A stretch of 64,000 bases of DNA from Gremmenia infestans (lineage: Eukaryota > Ascomycota > Leotiomycetes > Helotiales > Hamatocanthoscyphaceae): assembly GCA_032629725.1 (NCBI GenBank), contig JAFEVB010000023.1:186001-250000 (forward strand), given 5' to 3'. This document shows positions 57,798 through 64,000 of this stretch, one piece after another (position 1 is the first letter of the stretch; each line of letters opens with the position of its first letter). The translations under genes and the position numbers were made by a program. A model generated the notes under the pieces. The model was not told where the DNA came from. It ran no database searches and worked only from the letters and a program-made list of their open reading frames with translations.

Positions 57798-59912
57798 TCA
57801 GAGGACTTTTATTACCCTCGCCTACCATGTATAAATCGTCAATAAACCAACTTGCTACGTTGTACGGGATATACCCATGCATTCTCGTGACATTCCCTTT
57901 TCAATGTAATATCCTCCGCTCCACCCTACCAAAGCCATCTTCCTGGCAAGCTTAGCCGGCGGTGTTTTGGATGTTCTGAACATGTACTCGGATGTATCTA
58001 TATATATAATTACACTTTCCTTCCTCCTACTTCTCTTCCCAAAATCCAGCGGTACCCCGAAACGAAGAGTCAACATGCGCTATCCAAGAGAGCAGACCAG
58101 ATCAGAGCAGAGCGCTGTTGGCCTGTTGCAGGCATTGCTAGACATCGAGCAGTATAGCAACTTCCTCCTTGTCCATTACCTCGGCTGAAGTGAACGATTT
58201 TCCTACTTGCGCTGTTTGTAGAACTGCTTTAATGACATGCTTGATTCTCAATATTCACAGCAAGTCAAGGGTACGTCTACTGCTCTTGTCGAGCACCTTT
58301 CCATCCTTTCTCCGACCCCACATTTTACAGCACAACCCGCCAACCTCTCGTCACCGTCGGACTCCCGTGATTATTCCCCGTTAACACTACACTCCTGGCC
58401 ATATACATCCCGAGCAGAACCTAGTCTAGCAAGTCCCTGATCTGTTCCACTCCACGGCATGCATTTCACAGGATCTACTTCTGGCTGCAAGTGTCCTACT
58501 GCAATGGTGTCAGTCTTCTTGGCTAGAAGATAGATGGGTTCGATTCTTGTGGCTTCTTTCGATATTTTATAAGGAAAGAAAAGTCTTTCTTTCGTATGTT
58601 TGTTGTGGAAGGTGAAGTTTAGGAAAGGAAGGGGGTTTTGGGAGGTAAGGTAGCAACGCTTCATGGTAATTGATGACTAAGTGTATAGTTGACTTTCTTT
58701 ACTATCAGCATATTGGGGTATTGAAATGGTAAAATAATTGGTGATAACGAAGACGGTGCGAATAACATGGTAGAAACTCGTGATAATAGGATTTCGAAGA
58801 TTAAAAAACATGAAGCCAACGAACACGTGACTCATCAATGGAAAGACCTTTTAAACCGGCAACTCTTTTGGGAGAATATATAGAGGATATCATTATACTT
58901 CAACTTGGAGTAGAGTAGCTTCCAAGAGACATTGTTACGATCCCAAATGATTTCCTGTCTCCGCCTTGCTGCTGACACCTTAGTAGCAACTCTTCCTGCC
59001 CCAAACAACCTTCTCTGTCTCGCAGTACTCGTTCCCTCTAAATGTCTCGAAAGCATGAAACGAAACAGTTACAACAACACTCGATCAAAATCACCTGCTG
59101 CAGGGTCCCGGCGTAGGTCTCACAGCTCATCTCAAAGCTTATTGTTTGCACCTCCTACTCGGAGCCTCTCATTGGCCCAGGCGCGTGCCACCAACCAGCG
59201 GGAACGGAAAGCCATTGGGGCCCACAAGGCGATGCGATGCGATCTTGTAATTCATGACGCAGATACATAGATAGTGCTGATATGATACTGGAAAGGAAGC
59301 TATCAACATGCGCATTTGCGATATTATTGAAAGAGGAGGAAGAGGAAGAGGAGGAGAAGAAGAAGGTCTGATGTGAGAAATATATGAAGCATGAAGAGTT
59401 TACCGCAAAAGGGAAGGAGGATTCCCTCAGCCATGGAACAGCCCACACACGCACGCACACACGTCCAATGCCAGAAACCCGATGGTTTGGATTTGCGCGT
59501 TAGCGAAATATGGCTTGCATTTGGCTGGTGATGGTGGATGTGGGTTTTGTTCGTCGTGGCACCTGTGAAGAGCCGTTCTAAGGCTCGCCCCGGCCCCGGC
59601 CCTGACCCCAGCAAATAAAACAATTCGGGGGGTTGGGGTTGGGTTGATGAACGACGAATCCATATCCCCTTCAATTTACCATACAGTACCATAATTGCCT
59701 GCCATCATCATACGGTATCATGACTTCATAATCTAAAAATAAGGAAGTGATAAAGTAGAGTGAGTTAGTTCACTGTCAAACGGATTTCGACAACTAGAAA
59801 GAGAATTCAGTCTTGGGGTGCATAGTAATTATCCTCGGGCGCAATTCCATCGCATCATATCGCATCGCGTCGCATTGATGCACGTCTGCCCCTAAATCCT
59901 GTACTGTCTGTA

Positions 59913-60088
59913 CCTACCTACCCTACCCTACCCTACCCTACCCTACCCTACCCTACCCTACCCTACCCTACCCTACCCTACCCTACCCTACCCTACCCTA
60001 CCCTACCCTACCCTACCCTACCCTACCCTACCCTACCCTACCCTACCCTACCCTACCCTACCCTACCCTACCCTACCCTACCCTACCT
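59913..60088. repeat. CCCTA pentanucleotide array, 33 copies
   Basis: 59921-60085 is 33 uninterrupted perfect copies of CCCTA, flanked by CCTA variants. It resembles but is not the fungal telomere unit (CCCTAA). Perfect copies point to recent expansion and likely length variation between strains. Confidence 0.95.
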
Positions 60089-60829
60089 ACTGTACCTTAC
60101 TCGGACGTTGGACCCAGACTACTTCCTTCGCCAGGAAAGCAGTCAGCCAGCCATTGAACTCGACACAACTCGAGCATGCCATGTTCAACCCCATCATCGC
60201 ATTCCCTGCTTTCGTCTCCTAACTCTCAATTGCATGCGCCGGGTCGTGAGAACGGTTGGCGGCGTGGCGTTGGGTGTCAGTGCTGTGCTGTGTAGGTTGG
60301 GCGCGCAATCAAGATTATCTACAGGATACTCCGTACTGTAGTCCAGCCTGTCAGTCTCTTGTCCCGAACCGCCTTAAAACATTGTGAAGAACTTGTTTCT
60401 ACAAACGCGCGCGCAAAACTCGACGCGGAACAGAAGATTCTCTGCAATCCAATTGATGGTGGAGGGAAGTGGACTTTTGGGGTCGAGTGGCATTTTACCT
60501 TCATTTTCATTTGGTGGGAGCTGGGCTGGGTTTTCGCCTCGCCATCCGATTATTCGACACTTTCCCAGCCTTCCCAAATTTCACCGCTTCACGAACACGA
60601 AAGAGGTCCTCGACCCAGCACTTTCTTTTAACCACGCTCGTTTTTGCAATTGCAATTTATACTTGCACTTTTCCTCGCGTTCCAGCCTCTTGGGAAAAAA
60701 TCACATTCCTCGTTCCCCAATCGAGTCGAGAAAGACAACACCCACACCCAACTCTTGTGATACTTGACACCGGTCCGCGAGTCACTCGTCCATCTCCCTC
60801 TTGCGGGCGGACATTGAATTGCCTTCACC
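60089..60829. promoter_or_regulatory. Upstream region of the coiled-coil gene
   Basis: About 740 bp between the CCCTA array and the open frame. It has several overlapping ORFs without coding character. The missing first exon of the downstream gene probably lies here or further upstream. Confidence 0.4.
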
Positions 60830-63205
60830 TTGTCGACCTCTCCGCCTTTACCCTTGCTCGCAGCCGCGCTGACGACTCCAATCCAACAACCTTATAACGA
60901 CCCTTACGACGCCAACGAACCCGTTACGCCCACACCCGCGCAGCGCCAGCAGCAGCGTCCTGTACGAAGAACACATATAGAAGCTGCCTCAGCCGGCATC
61001 TCCCCACCTCCACAAATTCGATTTGCACAACACCAAAGTAGCGAACAACAGCTCACTAATGATTTCGACGAGGATCTTGCGACTTCAACTCCTGTAGCTT
61101 CCAGTTCCCTACAACACTCTCCCCAAGCTGAGAGACGCCCTCATCGCGCGCTCCGGATATCAAAAAACACTTCGAGTGCTATCCTCTTTACTCTCGAAGA
61201 GGCATTACGACACCCACATCCTTTCACACCCGATCTGGTTGAGGAGAACGCCCAGATGTCAGACCTGACTGGTGGGGGGCCTTTAGCACCCGCTGGCAAT
61301 GGGCGCGGTAATCATGGCGGCTTTAGAGGTCAGGATGTTCCTGGCACTGGCTCGCCCAGCGGGATCAAGGGTCCGAGTGTTATAATGCGCGAGCGACAAG
61401 CTAGGGAGGCAAGAAAGCGAGCAGCGCAAGAAGAAAAAGAGGCAATGGAGAGAGCGAGAGCTGATGAAGAAGCTATGATTATCCAGGAGACTACCCGCAG
61501 AAACGCAGAGAGGCGAGCGGCAACTGCTGGCGCTGCACCACAAAGAGGAAGTGGGGAAGGTGGCCAGCGTGGATCTGGTGGCACGACTGGTCAGAGAATC
61601 TCGGATAATTCCCAGAGATCAGATAGGAGATCAGGTGATCGAGTAGTCAGTGGTGGTGAACCTGGTCGACAACAAGAGCAATCATTGCAAGGTGTTGGGA
61701 GAGGAGGTCGCGCCGTCGGAGGAGGCGAGGCTTCAGCTTCGGCAAGACCACGTCCTACGCAATCACAACAACCCAGACCTGTTCAGCCCGAGCAGCAGCG
61801 ACCTAGGCCTGCTCAACCTCAAGCAGGACCTTCTGCAGCTGGACCTTCAAACGCACCCCCAGGTGAATCATCTGGTGCCCAACAAACTCGATCTTCGTTC
61901 CCACATGCTTTTGAACGCTGGGAAACTTTGTCTGCCCATTGGGAGGGGCTCACTTCGTATTGGATCCGCCGATTACAAGAGAACAGCCGAGAGATTGACA
62001 GTGATCCATTATCGCAACAACTTTCTCGACAAGTCACCGACCTTTCGGCTGCTGGTGCCAATCTTTTCCATGCTGTAGTTGAACTTCAACGATTAAGAGC
62101 TTCTTCCGAGCGAAAGTTCCAGCGCTGGTTCTTCGAGACTCGGGCTGACATAGAACGAGGACAAGAAATCCAAGCCATGTTGGAAGCAAGTCTCACGACT
62201 GAACGACAAGAGCGAGGAGCTGCTATTGAGGCCGCCGTTCAACAGGAACGAGAAAAGCTCAACCTCGACAAACAACTGGCGGACATGAAGCGTGAACTCG
62301 CCATTTCAAAGGAAGAGGCGAAGAGAGCCTGGGAAGAATTGGGTAGGCGAGAAGAAGCTGAACGCGCCAAGATTGCATCGTTACGTGACGGCCAACCAAC
62401 ATCAATTGGAGGGGTACAAGTCGTCCCAATGATGCAGGGTATGCCAATGCGACAGGATATCGTTCGGGATATACCACCAACCCGAGAAGGACCATATACT
62501 GGCGGACCGATTCCTGCAACCGAACCGGAAGGGCCACTTGATGGTGATATGGCATATCAAGCATACTCGCAGGCCCAACGCGCTGAACCTGCTGATCCAT
62601 TTGTCGAGCAAAGTACATCCCGAGCCAGTCGAGCAGCAGAGCAACAAGTCACTTCGCCTCCAACAACCTACGAAGGTTACTCGCAAGCTCCAGCAGTGCA
62701 ACCAGCCTCTTCGTCTGCCTTCTACCAGCAGCATCAAGGGACATCTCTTCATCCAAGTGAACGTGATCCAACATATGATCAATCTGTGACTTCAGAAGGT
62801 GCGTTCAGCGAGGGAGAATATCAGATTGACGAGCGAGGTCAATGGATTCTAGATGCCCGAGGACATAAGATCCCTTATCCAATTCCAGGTTCTGACGAGG
62901 ATACAGACGAATATGACGAAGACCAGGACGAGCAGGAACTAGCCAGGAGACAGCAATATCCACCCATCTCAACTGGAGTCGAGTATGGCCCCGGGTCAGC
63001 CGCTCCATCAGGGGGGGCTCTAGCGCCCTCGTCTATGCCGGCGACTTCAGGTGTCGATTACAGCGGTGCTGGATATGGAAGTGAACCGTCGACGACAGAG
63101 TGGAGTGGGGTTCCGCGCCACCATCACCCTACACGACTGAGCGATGTCATGGAGGAAGATGAGCGTTCTCGTACCAGTGCGAGCCAGATCAGCCGCCGGG
63201 AATAA
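60830..63205 (+). CDS. Large coiled-coil protein, N terminus unresolved
   Basis: The frame is open from about 60818 to the stop at 63205 (about 790 codons) but has no ATG before 61256. Protein-like, conserved-looking sequence such as SSAILFTLEEALRHPHPFTP lies upstream of that ATG, so the real start is probably in an upstream exon joined at an acceptor near 60866. The N-terminal part is disordered and Gly/Gln/Pro-rich, with a charged coiled-coil (REARKRAAQEEKEAMERAR). A core with several Trp and Phe residues follows (AFERWETLSAHWEGLTSYWI), then a long coiled coil (about residues 430-520 of this frame) and an acidic, Pro-rich tail. No enzyme motif. A structural or tethering role is likely. Homologues occur widely in filamentous fungi as far as I recall, without an assigned function. 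Confidence 0.72.
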   Translation: MSTSPPLPLLAAALTTPIQQPYNDPYDANEPVTPTPAQRQQQRPVRRTHIEAASAGISPPPQIRFAQHQSSEQQLTNDFDEDLATSTPVASSSLQHSPQAERRPHRALRISKNTSSAILFTLEEALRHPHPFTPDLVEENAQMSDLTGGGPLAPAGNGRGNHGGFRGQDVPGTGSPSGIKGPSVIMRERQAREARKRAAQEEKEAMERARADEEAMIIQETTRRNAERRAATAGAAPQRGSGEGGQRGSGGTTGQRISDNSQRSDRRSGDRVVSGGEPGRQQEQSLQGVGRGGRAVGGGEASASARPRPTQSQQPRPVQPEQQRPRPAQPQAGPSAAGPSNAPPGESSGAQQTRSSFPHAFERWETLSAHWEGLTSYWIRRLQENSREIDSDPLSQQLSRQVTDLSAAGANLFHAVVELQRLRASSERKFQRWFFETRADIERGQEIQAMLEASLTTERQERGAAIEAAVQQEREKLNLDKQLADMKRELAISKEEAKRAWEELGRREEAERAKIASLRDGQPTSIGGVQVVPMMQGMPMRQDIVRDIPPTREGPYTGGPIPATEPEGPLDGDMAYQAYSQAQRAEPADPFVEQSTSRASRAAEQQVTSPPTTYEGYSQAPAVQPASSSAFYQQHQGTSLHPSERDPTYDQSVTSEGAFSEGEYQIDERGQWILDARGHKIPYPIPGSDEDTDEYDEDQDEQELARRQQYPPISTGVEYGPGSAAPSGGALAPSSMPATSGVDYSGAGYGSEPSTTEWSGVPRHHHPTRLSDVMEEDERSRTSASQISRRE

Positions 63206-63660
63206 TTCCATCCAAAAGTATATTTCGTATCTGTTACTTGTGAGCTATTTAGCGAGGCGTGACATGGGTAATTTGCTTTCAGACGAGGCATTTATTGGCG
63301 TCTGGTGTTTTGAGTAATTAAATTGAGCGACAAGGCATTGTGGAAGCATATATCAAGGAGCTTGATTTTTGTATGAATAGAGATATTTTCATAGGCATGT
63401 GGGCATAGATGAAGTAATTTAAATGAGAGAAAGTCCTTGTAAACCGAGAGGCTGTAGCACGGAATGTGAGTGAAGAATTCGACGCCGCTTTCAAAATGTA
63501 GGTAGTGAAGTGTGAAGTTGAAATAAAGCAGCGGGCTAAACTCGCACTAACCGTATTAGACGATGAGCTGAGCTGAGCTTCACTCCACTTCAACCTCTCG
63601 CAAAAAAGAGTCCTGACAGTGCAAGTGGCACTATCAACTTCACTCACTCACTCACTCACC
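63206..63660. promoter_or_regulatory. Promoter region of the SCO1-like gene
   Basis: 455 bp between a 3' end and the next ATG. A CTCA repeat lies directly before that ATG (about 63638-63659). No other motif was recognised. Confidence 0.45.
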
Positions 63661-64000
63661 ATGTCCAAATCCTTCACACCGAGCAGAAGCCTCCTATCCA
63701 GCTTCTCACGCTCCCTGAAACATGATAAACCCACACAACAATGCCTCCGCCTCCGCAGCATCAACGCATCATGTCTCCACACGCCGAAAAGCTTCAGCAC
63801 GTCCTCTGCGCGCCCTTACAAGACTGTAGAAGAAGCACGTTCTCGATATAAATCAGGCGTATGTTTTTTTCCCCATTTCACCCTTCCCCCGCCCTTTATT
63901 CATTTCCCCTCAAAATCCAAAAGCCAAAAACCAAACACTAACCCCACGCCACGCACACAGCCATTCTCCTACCGCGCAGGCCTCCTCTTCCTCACCTCAG
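63661..64000 (+). CDS. SCO1: SCO1-like mitochondrial copper chaperone, 3' partial
   Basis: Exon 1 (63661-63858, 66 codons) has an Arg/Ser-rich mitochondrial targeting sequence ending in SARPYKTVEEARSRYKSG. A 102-bp intron (63859-63960, GTATGT donor) leads to exon 2, which continues PFSYRAGLLFLTS, the start of the inner-membrane anchor. The TVEEARSRYKSG/PFS junction is characteristic of fungal SCO1, which delivers copper to cytochrome c oxidase subunit 2. The copper-binding CxxxC domain lies beyond the window, so the assignment rests on this N-terminal segment only. Confidence 0.78.
   Translation, partial: MSKSFTPSRSLLSSFSRSLKHDKPTQQCLRLRSINASCLHTPKSFSTSSARPYKTVEEARSRYKSGVCFFPHFTLPPPFIHFPSKSKSQKPNTNPTPRTQPFSYRAGLLFLTS

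Larger units (their letters stand above)
55525..59912. other. Gene-poor stretch, about 4.4 kb
   Basis: ORFs here are short, overlapping and lack protein-like composition or family likeness. Notable bits are a perfect 16-bp palindrome at 56221-56236 and a GTAC microsatellite near 57766-57797. It may hold a non-coding transcript or long leader exons for the coiled-coil gene downstream; nothing could be proven. Confidence 0.4.

Noticed and set aside
58530..58560. GGTTCGATTC as a tRNA T-arm
   Set aside because: The flanking bases do not pair into a T-stem and no acceptor or anticodon arm is present.
59913..60088. CCCTA array as a telomere or chromosome end
   Set aside because: The unit lacks the second A of CCCTAA and intact genes continue for 4 kb on its far side.

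Overview
This window is nuclear DNA from a filamentous ascomycete (Pezizomycotina). The evidence is many short GT-AG introns (about 42-75 bp, often with a CTAAC/CTGAC-like branch site), a quinate-utilisation gene group (qutB, qutD, qutC, qutR homologues), 2EXR-domain proteins, Zn2Cys6 regulators, a GPI-type aspartic protease and a SUR7 protein. The gene repertoire suggests Leotiomycetes, but that is inference. No tRNA, rRNA or CRISPR array was recognised.

Layout. 1-9 kb: a 5'-truncated LRR protein gene, a 2EXR gene, a tandem pair of small orphan paralogues, then about 3.6 kb of decayed sequence that includes a second 2EXR gene broken by a 13-bp tandem duplication. 9.3-13.3 kb: an Asteroid-like XPG/PIN protein divergent from a PRPP synthetase of the long-insert type. 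13.7-25.9 kb: a quinate region with quinate/shikimate dehydrogenase (qutB) divergent from quinate permease (qutD), then a dehydroshikimate dehydratase (qutC) with two in-frame TAG codons, a 650-bp hAT-like MITE with 8-bp target duplications, a Zn2Cys6 regulator and the repressor qutR. Genes for catabolic dehydroquinase (qutE), qutG and the activator qutA are not in the window. 27.8-34.1 kb: SUR7 protein, FMN-binding split-barrel protein and casein kinase I. 37-46 kb: a secreted Cys-containing protein with a doubtful 5' end, an SDR divergent from an MCT-like MFS transporter, an AT-rich orphan ORF fragment, and a GT25 glycosyltransferase with an apparent one-base frameshift. 46.4-55.5 kb: a regulator with a central zinc cluster, a GH18 enzyme, an aspartic protease and a disordered protein. 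55.5-60.8 kb: a gene-poor stretch with a perfect 33-copy CCCTA array. 60.8-64 kb: a large coiled-coil protein and the start of a mitochondrial SCO1-like copper chaperone.

How the genes work together. The quinate block is the one clear functional group: uptake (qutD), oxidation (qutB), dehydration towards protocatechuate (qutC, apparently disabled) and repression (qutR). Exon models were built by hand from splice consensus, reading phase and family resemblance. No database search was run.
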